Shown in pieces: positions 1-6,901 of a stretch of 58,500 nt of DNA. The stretch is taken from NCBI GenBank assembly GCA_017543645.1, contig JAFYFR010000101.1, positions 1 through 58,500 of the forward strand, given 5' to 3'. The notes beneath the pieces were generated by a model, which made no database searches, was not told where the DNA came from, and worked only from the letters and a program-made list of their open reading frames with translations. Every line of letters begins with the position of its first letter. Position 1 is the stretch's first letter. The position numbers and the translations under genes are program-made. This DNA is from Bacteroidales bacterium (GTDB lineage: Bacteria; Bacteroidota; Bacteroidia; Bacteroidales; UBA3824).

Positions 1-1
1 C

Positions 2-289
2 CGCGATATGGAGTATGTTCACCTCAAAGATATGCGTGCTTCGGGCTTCGAGCCTGCCGACGTGTTCTCTGGCTACCGTTATCAAGATGGTCTCGGCTAC
101 TATCAATGCACCAAAGATGCCTCCACCAACTTCTTCATCGAGTTTCTCCGCAAAGGCACCTACGTGTTTGAGTACCGCCTCTTTGTTCAGCACCGTGGCA
201 ACTTCTCCAACGGCATCACCACCATCCAATGTATGTACGCCCCCGAATTTACAGCACATTCAGAAGGCGTTAGGGTAGAGGTGAAATAG
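2..289 (+). CDS. Alpha-2-macroglobulin family protein, C-terminal fragment (5' truncated by window edge)
   Basis: The reading frame is already open at the first full codon, so the gene begins outside the window and only about 95 C-terminal residues are seen. They match the end of large bacterial alpha-2-macroglobulin-like envelope proteins: an aromatic and Gly-rich beta-sandwich stretch (DMEYVHLKDMRASGFEP, then YVFEYRLFVQHRGNFSNG) closing with the typical QCMYAPEFTAHSEG motif. Family members are thought to trap proteases in the envelope. The thioester region, if present, lies outside. A strong hairpin follows the stop. Family call is by motif recognition. Confidence 0.85.
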   Translation, partial: RDMEYVHLKDMRASGFEPADVFSGYRYQDGLGYYQCTKDASTNFFIEFLRKGTYVFEYRLFVQHRGNFSNGITTIQCMYAPEFTAHSEGVRVEVK

Positions 290-304
290 AATAATGAATT
301 TTCA

Positions 305-340
305 AATCGGGGCGTAACACGAGGTTGCGCCCCGATTTAT
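305..340 (+). terminator. Hairpin terminator after the A2M gene
   Basis: A 14-bp inverted repeat (AATCGGGGCGTAAC / GTTGCGCCCCGATT, one G-T pair) with a 5-nt loop is followed by a T-rich stretch. It lies 15 bp after the A2M stop. A near-identical hairpin recurs at 1444-1476. Confidence 0.75.
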
Positions 341-354
341 TTAGTATAATTATT

Positions 355-831
355 ATGAAAAATATTTTCAAACAATCGATGTTTTATGTGGTAATGTTTA
401 TCACATTTTTGTGTGTTTGTGGGTTTGATTGCGAAGACGATTCTATTTATACTCTCAGTACCATTGAAAACTTTACTGATGACACTATTATAGTGTTTAG
501 TTATGTTACTCCAAATTCTGTTTTGGAAGTAGAAGATGTTCAATTCATTTTTAGACTTCCTCCTCATTATGTACGAGAGCAATCTGTTTTGAATCATCCT
601 AAGAACATGGAAAAGGGTATAATTGGATTGTTGAGCAAAGAATCTTTATACAATTGCGATAGTGTATTGCTTTTTCGCCGAGGATATGAAACTACCATTT
701 GGAAATCACCGTTTTGTGATACTGTGTCTAATAATCAGCACTATATTTTTAATTTGAAAAGTTGGGTTGTAAATGATGATAGTACAAAATATTCATTCAC
801 TATTTACGACAACGATTTTGTAAAACAATAA
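355..831 (+). CDS. Small secreted or lipoprotein of unknown function
   Basis: 158 residues from the ATG at 355 (MKNIFKQSMF). The upstream in-frame start at 325 lies inside the terminator stem and is unlikely. The N-terminus has a basic head and a hydrophobic stretch ending in a Cys-rich segment (FLCVCGFDC), consistent with export and possibly lipidation, though no Cys sits in an ideal lipobox. The rest is a beta-rich sequence of about 130 residues with no motif I recognise. Its plan resembles the next gene (short N/T-rich strand near the start, a DS-[VL]-[LY] motif, a Trp near the C-terminus), suggesting a distant pair. The gene is A/T-rich compared with the neighbouring A2M end. Confidence 0.65.
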   Translation: MKNIFKQSMFYVVMFITFLCVCGFDCEDDSIYTLSTIENFTDDTIIVFSYVTPNSVLEVEDVQFIFRLPPHYVREQSVLNHPKNMEKGIIGLLSKESLYNCDSVLLFRRGYETTIWKSPFCDTVSNNQHYIFNLKSWVVNDDSTKYSFTIYDNDFVKQ

Positions 832-842
832 TTTTTATTGAT

Positions 843-1286
843 ATGAAATATATATATTTATTTATAATATTATTTGTCGTTTTTATTTTTGTTTCTTGTG
901 GTGGAAAAACTACTTATGGCGATTTGAAATTGTTCAACTCTACCACAGATACTGTTTTCCTTTGGCATATTCATTATCGAGGCACACTTGATGACGGTAT
1001 GTATCGTTACAAAAAATTGTATACTATTCCACCCAATGGTGAGTTTGTTACACATTATAGTATTGATAAAGACGGGCTTGTTGTTAGGAGAAACGAAGAA
1101 TCTTTAAATGCTTTCGACCTTGAAGAATCCGATTCATTATATATCTATCTCGGAGATTCTCTTTTAACCCGTTGCGGTGGTTGCCTAAAAGACAATTCCA
1201 CAAATCCTTACGACTTATTCTCCCGTTCCATTTGGACAAAACATAAGATAGATGATGAGGAGATAAATATTGAATTTAGATTTTGA
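843..1286 (+). CDS. Small lipoprotein of unknown function
   Basis: 147 residues starting MKYIYLFIILFVVF. The signal peptide ends in a good lipobox (VSC followed by GG), so the mature protein is probably lipid-anchored in the envelope. The mature part is about 125 residues with LFNSTTDTV near the start and DSLYIYLGDSLL in the middle; no known domain is recognised. It begins 11 bp after the preceding gene, so the two are probably cotranscribed. Both sit between an A2M gene end and a decayed copy of that same end, which suggests they arrived with, or were left by, a duplication. Confidence 0.7.
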   Translation: MKYIYLFIILFVVFIFVSCGGKTTYGDLKLFNSTTDTVFLWHIHYRGTLDDGMYRYKKLYTIPPNGEFVTHYSIDKDGLVVRRNEESLNAFDLEESDSLYIYLGDSLLTRCGGCLKDNSTNPYDLFSRSIWTKHKIDDEEINIEFRF

Positions 1287-1300
1287 GGGGGAGGGATGAA

Positions 1301-1442
1301 TGGTGCTTTCAAGTTTTTTGAGTGTTGTATCATCATCTTTTTCTCCTTCAACTGTATCACCTCATTAATGTATGTACAATCCCGTATTCACTGCACATTA
1401 TGAGGGTGTTAGAGATGTGGTGAAAGAAATTAAACATTTTTA
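1301..1442 (+). pseudogene. Decayed copy of the A2M 3' end
   Basis: This stretch aligns with the last ~140 bases of the A2M gene at 150-289. Matching landmarks in order are the TTTGAGT block, the TTCTCC block, the shared ATGTATGTAC, the CACTGCACATT block against ACAGCACATT, and GTGTTAGAGATGTGGTGAAA against GCGTTAGGGTAGAGGTGAAA. Frameshifts break the reading frame. The copy is followed by a copy of the A2M terminator. It is a remnant, not a gene. Confidence 0.7.
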
Positions 1443-1443
1443 A

Positions 1444-1480
1444 AATCAGGGCGTAACAAAACGTTACGCCCTGATTATTA
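1444..1480. terminator. Hairpin terminator, copy of the one at 305-340
   Basis: A perfect 14-bp inverted repeat (AATCAGGGCGTAAC / GTTACGCCCTGATT) with a 5-nt loop. Several stem differences from the first copy are paired changes (for example GTTGCG to GTTACG), so pairing has been kept. It lies between the plus-strand lipoproteins and the minus-strand cassette and could serve both. Confidence 0.7.
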
Positions 1481-1528
1481 ATAATAATAGTCTATCATTT
1501 ATTGGATTATAGACGAATATTTATTAAT

Positions 1529-1753
1529 TTACCTAATTCGTTCAATTTTTAAACTGCCAGCACCTAAGGCATTTGCCTTTTTTAAATCTACTCCATATAT
1601 TGATAGAAACCTTTCTTGAATAACATCACGACTCTGTGGATTTGATAGTGGATTCAATTGGTTACTTTGAATTTCCACAACCATATCAGTGCTTAGAGGA
1701 ACATTATTATAAGTGCCATTCCTTGTTACTTGAATTTTAAATCTGTAAGCCAT
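1529..1753 (-). CDS. Small protein of unknown function, last gene of the P-loop cassette
   Basis: 74 residues, starting MAYRFKIQVTRNG and ending in a block with YGVDLKKANALGAGSLKIERI. No signal peptide or membrane segment. The pattern recalls a small Bacteroidota family of unknown function (perhaps DUF6140), but I am not certain. It starts 14 bp after the stop of the coiled-coil gene and is probably cotranscribed with it. Confidence 0.6.
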   Translation of the reverse strand: MAYRFKIQVTRNGTYNNVPLSTDMVVEIQSNQLNPLSNPQSRDVIQERFLSIYGVDLKKANALGAGSLKIERIR

Positions 1754-1767
1754 AATTCTGTTAGTGT

Positions 1768-2721
1768 TTATATTTCTATTTGACCGTATTGAACTTCATA
1801 CATTCTACGTTCATTTACTTCTGTATCCAACTGCTCAATATCGTTCATGATGCTTTGAATTTTGATACTACCTTCTTCTTTTTGTGCAATGTCGTCAGTA
1901 TTGTCCATTTGTAAATTCACATCGCTATTAATTTCTTTTATTTTTTGTAGGGCAAATTCATCATCATATTGTTGTTGAAGTTTCTGCATAAGTTGATTGT
2001 ATTTGTCTTTGTCGGCATTATTACGTCTGATAATATCTTTTTTTTGATTAATTAAAGCGGTAACTTTTTTAACAGATGCTTCACATGCAGTTGCCACAAC
2101 AGAATTTATTCGTGAAGAAAAATTTGTTGAAATTGCATCAAAAGACTTAAAATATGATTGTCGGTCAATATTTGCATTTTGTAACGCATTTCCATACGAC
2201 ACTTCAATTGTTTTTATAGCCTTTTGTTCAAACTCATTAATTGTATACCACAACTGACTATTAAAGTCATCAATTGCTGTAATTTTGGGTGGTATTGTTG
2301 TTAATACATGTTTTATGCGTTGCATATCATCGTTTTCATACGTGGCTTTTTCTGCCGTTTGCATAGCATCCTTGTTCATGTTAATAAAATACCTCAATTC
2401 AACTTCTTCAATGTCGCTATTTGGTCTAACATTGCCAAGACTATATTGGTAAGCATAATTAGGGTCTATTGTCTTCAATCTATTTTCAAAAGTAGAAGAA
2501 AGATTGTTTATTATATCCGATTGAATATAAGGAATAATATATTTCCTAATCTGCGTTTCAAGGCTTTCTTTTTTATCGTTATCATATTCATATCGACTTG
2601 AACGTCTTCGATTTTTACAATCAGATTCAAACACATCTTGAAGACAATAAGGGTACTTGAAAACTCTCTTTACGCACCCAATAAGATAATCTATTGATGT
2701 CATATCATAGTCATGGGTCAA
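1768..2721 (-). CDS. Coiled-coil protein of unknown function, P-loop cassette
   Basis: About 311-317 residues, mostly helical and charged. A likely coiled coil runs over roughly residues 225-310 (KKDIIRRNNADKDKYNQL onward), with many Gln, Lys and Glu residues. There is no signal peptide, membrane segment or motif I know. Two starts are possible: TTG at 2721, which would overlap the upstream stop by 4 bp (TTGA) and suggest coupling, or ATG at 2703 (MTSIDYLIGCV). It is the third gene of a four-gene minus-strand cassette with a P-loop protein and a one-pass membrane protein, so it may be the scaffold or effector partner. That role is inference. Confidence 0.6.
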   Translation of the reverse strand: MTHDYDMTSIDYLIGCVKRVFKYPYCLQDVFESDCKNRRRSSRYEYDNDKKESLETQIRKYIIPYIQSDIINNLSSTFENRLKTIDPNYAYQYSLGNVRPNSDIEEVELRYFINMNKDAMQTAEKATYENDDMQRIKHVLTTIPPKITAIDDFNSQLWYTINEFEQKAIKTIEVSYGNALQNANIDRQSYFKSFDAISTNFSSRINSVVATACEASVKKVTALINQKKDIIRRNNADKDKYNQLMQKLQQQYDDEFALQKIKEINSDVNLQMDNTDDIAQKEEGSIKIQSIMNDIEQLDTEVNERRMYEVQYGQIEI

Positions 2722-3152
2722 ATAATCAAAGTATATTTGAGGAAATATCCATTAATTATTAATCTTATGCTATATCCATTATTATGATAATGGTATTCAG
2801 TTTGTTCATCTGATATAGATTTAGGTTTATACGATATCTGTGGATAAGGGTCCAGACTTTCATAATAAGGTCGTTGTGAAATTCTGCAATAATATTCTAT
2901 CCCTTTATCGATTGTTGTCATTTGTTTTTGTATTGCCTGTGTTTGTCCGTTTTCTCCCACGTATTGACGAATTAATTCTGCATCGGATTGGGTCAGATTG
3001 ATCTTTGATAGATTCGTTTGTAATAACTGATTGATTCTATCTGTATCAATGCTTTGTGTAGAATCTGAGTCTTCTTCATCATTTCTTTTATATCTTACAT
3101 AGAAAATAATACCTGCTGCTATTACAAGTATAATAAGTATAATCTTTATCAT
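2718..3152 (-). CDS. Single-pass membrane protein of unknown function, P-loop cassette
   Basis: 144 residues. An N-terminal membrane helix (MIKIILIILVIAAGIIFYVRY) is followed by an acidic linker (DEEDSDSTQ) and a soluble domain, probably cytoplasmic given the basic residues just after the helix. No known domain is recognised. It begins 12 bp after the P-loop gene and its stop overlaps the possible TTG start of the coiled-coil gene. The arrangement suggests a membrane anchor for the cassette products. Confidence 0.6.
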   Translation of the reverse strand: MIKIILIILVIAAGIIFYVRYKRNDEEDSDSTQSIDTDRINQLLQTNLSKINLTQSDAELIRQYVGENGQTQAIQKQMTTIDKGIEYYCRISQRPYYESLDPYPQISYKPKSISDEQTEYHYHNNGYSIRLIINGYFLKYTLII

Positions 3153-3164
3153 GATAAAACTGTT

Positions 3165-3641
3165 TTATTTTGTTAATGTATTGAATAATATGTTTGCACT
3201 TGTTTGGTTGGCTGAATCGAACTTGGTTTCGTCAGATTCTTTGACTTTTTTTATTTCCAAATTTTTAAGAGTGTGTGGTATTTTATAGTCAACTAAATAA
3301 TGGGGATGCTCTGTTGTATTTGCGGCTAACACCAATACATCGCTCTCGTATTTATTCCCTTTTGTTTGACATAACTTTATTATTTTTCGAGGTTCTTTTA
3401 CGTAATCTCCCATCGAAAAAAGGAGTATCTTTTTGCCGTTTACATTAAATTGAGATACAAAATCATTTTTAATATCTTCCCAAACTTTTTCCTGATGTTT
3501 ATAGGATAAACTTTTACAAAAATCGCCGATTGTTTCATTAAGTGATTCTGCATACCCATTACATTTTAATTGTTCTCTAAGTTTACTAAATGTATTAGTT
3601 TTGCCACTATTTTGCTTTCCTGCTAAAAAAACGATTTCCAT
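3165..3641 (-). CDS. Small P-loop NTPase, first gene of an unrecognised cassette
   Basis: 158 residues. A Walker A motif, GKQNSGKT, sits at residues 8-15, right after the first beta strand (MEIVFLAG). Later strands (KKILLFSMGDYV near 70, SDVLVLAANTT near 100) fit a compact P-loop fold. The NTTEHPHY segment might be a specificity element but no clear NKxD GTPase motif is seen. Its length is short for a complete AAA domain. It heads a minus-strand operon with a membrane protein, a coiled-coil protein and a 74-residue protein. Substrate and role are unknown. Confidence 0.65.
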   Translation of the reverse strand: MEIVFLAGKQNSGKTNTFSKLREQLKCNGYAESLNETIGDFCKSLSYKHQEKVWEDIKNDFVSQFNVNGKKILLFSMGDYVKEPRKIIKLCQTKGNKYESDVLVLAANTTEHPHYLVDYKIPHTLKNLEIKKVKESDETKFDSANQTSANILFNTLTK

Positions 3642-3847
3642 GTTTACTATGTTTATATTTCTCTACACCCTTTTATTTGGCGGCTCAATTTTTCCGTTTT
3701 TTGTACATCACAATTATACGGATTAAATATTTAAATGTCAAGTGATTAGTGCTGTCAATATTGGTACATATATGTTGCTATTTTGGAGACAATGAGTACA
3801 AAAATAGATTTTGTTACTATATATGGTGTCAGAATGGATTAAACGAC

Positions 3848-4072
3848 TTAATTTCTGCCTATCGTTTCATCAACTTCATGGCTTAGAGCGGCAAAGAAGT
3901 TATAACCAAGTATTACGCATATTCGGCGGAGTAGGTCAATGTCGATTGATGATTTGTTAAGTATCTTATATATGTTGCTTCGGTTGCAGTTTAGTTGCGA
4001 TGCAAACCACGTAACGGTGCGTCCTTGCTGCCGAAGTTTTTCTCGTATTGTCCTGCCTAAATTAACGTCCAT
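3848..4072 (-). CDS. XRE-family helix-turn-helix regulator
   Basis: 74 residues, about the length of one HTH domain. The fold is visible in order: GRTIREKLRQQG (helix 1), TVTWFASQLNCNRSNIYKILN (helices 2-3, with the classic A-x-x-L-N-x-x-R-S-x-I-Y-x-I-L pattern), DIDLLRRICVILGYNFF (helices 4-5). It probably binds DNA as a dimer. It lies about 200 bp upstream of the P-loop cassette on the same strand and is a candidate regulator of it. The upstream region at 4086-4320 has hairpins and a perfect 12-bp palindrome that could be its operator. Confidence 0.8.
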   Translation of the reverse strand: MDVNLGRTIREKLRQQGRTVTWFASQLNCNRSNIYKILNKSSIDIDLLRRICVILGYNFFAALSHEVDETIGRN

Positions 4073-4486
4073 TTTGTTTTTTAGTGTCTGAGTAGATTCC
4101 GTATCAGACTATACAAAAAAAGCGTGGAATCCTTAATCTGCCCGTTCCACACTCTGAGGTCTTCGCTACCCGAAATAGTTGAAACGAGCAACGAATCCCC
4201 ACGCCGTAAGTATAATAAGTGCATACAAATCACTTTGTATACAAATAATATACACCCACGGTTGTTTATCGTTGCCACGTTTTTGACTATTTCATAGAAA
4301 GTTGCGAAGTTTCAGAGTGTCAAAAACATAGCGTCATAAACGCCTTCAATTTATATATCCCCTCCGCCGCATATTCATCGGCAAAAGGTTCGGTACAAAG
4401 ATAGCATTTTTTTGTTAAATCACGATTTTGCTGTAAGTTTTTTTTGAAATTTTGCACATTGGTGCCTTATTATTAAGGTGTGGTAT
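4073..4486. other. Gene-free region with hairpins upstream of the XRE gene
   Basis: No convincing gene is seen. It contains a hairpin at 4086-4109 (GTCTGA / TCAGAC), a second at 4124-4150 (GTGGAA / TTCCAC), and a 9-bp inverted repeat of ACACTCTGA at 4149-4157 with TCAGAGTGT at 4312-4320. These may form a structured leader for the XRE mRNA. A minus-strand TATCTTTG at 4395-4402 is a possible -7 box for that gene, without a clear -33 partner. Confidence 0.4.
4223..4246. promoter_or_regulatory. Operator-like palindrome upstream of the XRE gene
   Basis: TTTGTATACAAA at 4234-4245 is a perfect 12-bp palindrome. The half-site ATACAAAT occurs twice on the plus strand, at 4223 and 4239, 16 bp apart. 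This is the usual look of a site bound by a dimeric HTH regulator, here plausibly the XRE protein itself. Binding is inferred. Confidence 0.4.
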
Positions 4487-4517
4487 TTTGTAATTTAAAA
4501 ACTTTTTCCTACCTTTG
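4487..4517 (+). promoter_or_regulatory. Bacteroidota-type promoter of the toxin-antitoxin pair
   Basis: TTTG at 4487-4490 and TACCTTTG at 4510-4517 are separated by 19 bp, matching the consensus for the primary sigma factor in Bacteroides. The antitoxin ATG follows 30 bp downstream. Confidence 0.75.
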
Positions 4518-4547
4518 CCACGAAATCATTATTAAAACCATTAAACT

Positions 4548-4727
4548 ATGGAAACTGTACAAACTAACACCGAAACAGAGCCTAAGAAAAAAATTTCTAA
4601 GGCAGGAAGATGGCTTAGAGCCAATGTCGGATTTATAGAGGAAGTAACTGATCCGGAATTGCGGTCGCAATTAGCGAATTACAGAAACAAAGACCATGAG
4701 TCACAATTCGCAACAGAAATACAATGA
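4548..4727 (+). CDS. Putative antitoxin of a PIN toxin-antitoxin pair
   Basis: 59 residues, starting METVQTNTETEPKKK. The C-terminal two thirds (KAGRWLRANVGFIEEV, then TDPELRSQLANYRNKD) look helical. The stop overlaps the start of the PIN gene by 4 bp (ATGA), giving tight coupling, and the gene has its own well-formed promoter. Small size, order before a PIN gene and overlap are the hallmarks of an antitoxin. I see no recognisable ribbon-helix-helix or AbrB DNA-binding motif, so whether it autoregulates is unclear. Confidence 0.7.
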   Translation: METVQTNTETEPKKKISKAGRWLRANVGFIEEVTDPELRSQLANYRNKDHESQFATEIQ

Positions 4728-5143
4728 GAAGGTTAATGCTTGATACTTGCGTTGTTGTAGATTTATTAATTAATTACAATGGCGTTGATAAAGGCGTTCT
4801 TGGCTTGATTGACGACCCAGAAAACCGTCTCTATGCAAGTTTTGAAACTATGCGTGAGTTAATTGTGCTTTATAATAATCACAAAATACGTTCCCGTAAA
4901 TGGAAGTCTGCAGATGATATAATCAGTACGGTTGAAAATGAATTTGAACTTGATTTTCTTCCGCTTCATCCGCAAGTGGCTCGCACATACGCCCATCTTC
5001 AACTCAACGAAGAGATGAACCACCACGACCCAAGTGACCATATAATTATATCCCACGCCATTTCCGAACGTATGGAACTGATTTCAAGCGACAGAAAATT
5101 CCCATTCTATCGTAGTCAAGGATTGCAATTGATTGAAGGGTAA
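4724..5143 (+). CDS. PIN-domain ribonuclease toxin (VapC-like)
   Basis: 139 residues, a single PIN domain. The acidic metal-binding residues are visible: D7 in MLDTCVVVDLL, E45 in SFETMRELIVL, D102 and D105 in HHDPSDHIIISHA, and D123 in ISSDRKF. PIN toxins cut RNA with Mg2+ and are neutralised by a small protein made from the same mRNA, here the overlapping upstream gene. All catalytic positions look intact, so the toxin is probably active. Confidence 0.88.
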   Translation: MRRLMLDTCVVVDLLINYNGVDKGVLGLIDDPENRLYASFETMRELIVLYNNHKIRSRKWKSADDIISTVENEFELDFLPLHPQVARTYAHLQLNEEMNHHDPSDHIIISHAISERMELISSDRKFPFYRSQGLQLIEG

Positions 5144-5220
5144 TTTTATGGATTTTTCACTTCTTACTACATATCTTCTTTTTATCCAATTCTCTTAAAT
5201 TTTATAATATGCTTTACTCT

Positions 5221-5251
5221 TTTGTTTTTTCAGATTCATTTCTTACCTTTG
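5221..5251 (+). promoter_or_regulatory. Promoter of the thioredoxin/MbnP operon
   Basis: TTTG at 5221-5224 and TACCTTTG at 5244-5251 with a 19-bp spacer. The 5' untranslated leader would be roughly 85 bases to the ATG at 5345. No other good promoter is seen before the next four genes. Confidence 0.75.
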
Positions 5252-5344
5252 TTGCTAAAAAACGTTAAATTGCAGAATAGGCGGGCAACAAAACCGTTAA
5301 TTATTCTGACTATAATAGAGAAATTAATTTAAAATAATCGAAAG

Positions 5345-6898
5345 ATGAAAAAGATATTTATCGCATTGCTGTTGTGTGTCTTGTGCGGCGGATTGCAGGC
5401 GCAGGGCTACGAAATCGGTATCAAAATCAAGTCTATTCCGGGCGACACCGTTATTCTCGGACACCATTTCAACGAGCGTCTTATCCCCGACGACACCGTA
5501 AAACTCGATTCTAAGGGTTTTGGCGTGTTTAAGGGCAAGAAAAAACTCCCCGGCGGTATGTACTTTATTTTTCTGCCAAATCGCAATTATTTTGATATAT
5601 TGATTGATGATAATCAGAAGTTTACAATCGAAAACGACACCACTCCGGCTGGTTTTCTCAATAATATGGTGATTAACGGCGACCTCCAGAACCAACTTTT
5701 TGTGGATTATCAAAAGTTTTTGTCTCAGTGCCGTACCGATTTCGAACACGCTTCTACAGATGAGGAGAAAAGTGCTATTAACAAGCGAGTTGAGGAGCAT
5801 TACAACCAACAGATAACCAAATATCCCGATATGTTTTTCTCCACATTCCTCACCGCAACCCGTGATGTGGAAGTGCCAGCCTCAATTACCGACCAAAATG
5901 AGCGTTATTTTTATTATAAGGCTCACTATTTCGATAATTTTCCAGTGTCTGACGGACGTCTGCTCCGCACTGTGCTTTACGAACCCAAAGTTCAGCGGTA
6001 CATCGATGATGTGGTGTTGCAAATTCCTGATTCTCTGATAAAAGAGACCAATTGGCTCGTTGAGAAATCACGTCCGAAAGGAAAGTTAGTGAAGGGCGAG
6101 AACGACGAGCTTTTCCGCTTTATGCTTGTATATTTTTTCAACAAGTACGCCAAGAGCGAGTCGATGATGGCTGAAAATGTATATTGCTCTCTTGCTGATA
6201 TTTACGCAAAAGATGCCGTTTGGGATACCGATTCGTTTAAAACAGAACTTAAAAAGAAGGTTGCAAAAAAGAAAAACTGCTTGGTGGGCAATATGTCAAA
6301 AGACCTTGTGTTGCAGCTTCTTCCTAACGATACAAACCGTATCAACGCGCTCAAGCCTTATACCGAAGTGCTTAAAACCGAGGGTGCGGAACTTGAAAAA
6401 AACAAGCCCGATTTTGAAGACCGCCGCAACGATGTTGTACGGATACTCGACGACCTTGTTAACAAATTCGACGGCTATATTGATATGCACAAGACTCCCG
6501 CAAAATACACTCTCATAGTATTTTGGGAACCCGATTGCAGCCACTGTAAGGAGGAGATGCCAAAGCTGTTCCAATATTACAAAGACACTCTTCAAGCCGA
6601 GGGCGTGAAAGTCTGGGCTGTGTATATGAACCGCAGTGTTGACAAACTTACTGACCTTCACCGACATATCAACAAATGGTTCGACTTTGTAAAGGAGAAG
6701 AAGATGATATCCGATGGATGGATCAACTGTTGGAATCCTTTCGACCAATATCGCGAAAATTTCGACGTTAACAGCACTCCCACATTCTACCTTTTGGACG
6801 AGAAAAAAGAGATTATTGCCAAACGAATCTCTCATCAGCAGGCTTACGAGCTTATACGTATGATTGAGGACGAAAAGGCGAAACGCGGAGAAAAATAG
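5345..6898 (+). CDS. Exported TlpA-like thioredoxin-fold protein (DUF4369/DUF5106 type)
   Basis: 517 residues with a signal peptide (MKKIFIALLLCVLCGGLQAQ). An N-terminal beta domain (about 22-110, with the YFDILIDDNQKF motif) resembles DUF4369. A helical middle follows (about 115-370). A C-terminal thioredoxin fold starts near 385 with VFWEPDCSHCKEEMPKL; the CxxC pair is C398 and C401, and the cis-Pro loop STPTFYLLDE is present. It is probably a periplasmic thiol-disulfide protein. It is first in a five-gene operon and the next gene, 3 bp on, is a shorter paralogue. Confidence 0.82.
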   Translation: MKKIFIALLLCVLCGGLQAQGYEIGIKIKSIPGDTVILGHHFNERLIPDDTVKLDSKGFGVFKGKKKLPGGMYFIFLPNRNYFDILIDDNQKFTIENDTTPAGFLNNMVINGDLQNQLFVDYQKFLSQCRTDFEHASTDEEKSAINKRVEEHYNQQITKYPDMFFSTFLTATRDVEVPASITDQNERYFYYKAHYFDNFPVSDGRLLRTVLYEPKVQRYIDDVVLQIPDSLIKETNWLVEKSRPKGKLVKGENDELFRFMLVYFFNKYAKSESMMAENVYCSLADIYAKDAVWDTDSFKTELKKKVAKKKNCLVGNMSKDLVLQLLPNDTNRINALKPYTEVLKTEGAELEKNKPDFEDRRNDVVRILDDLVNKFDGYIDMHKTPAKYTLIVFWEPDCSHCKEEMPKLFQYYKDTLQAEGVKVWAVYMNRSVDKLTDLHRHINKWFDFVKEKKMISDGWINCWNPFDQYRENFDVNSTPTFYLLDEKKEIIAKRISHQQAYELIRMIEDEKAKRGEK

Positions 6899-6901
6899 CC
6901 T

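Noticed and set aside
4081..4278. Minus-strand frame of 65 codons upstream of the XRE gene
   Set aside because: It runs through both hairpins and the palindrome, has no family features, and its composition looks like noncoding DNA.
5144..5220. A third copy of the TTACAT direct repeats upstream of the thioredoxin/MbnP operon
   Set aside because: Only a loose single match is present, with no second copy at 21 bp.
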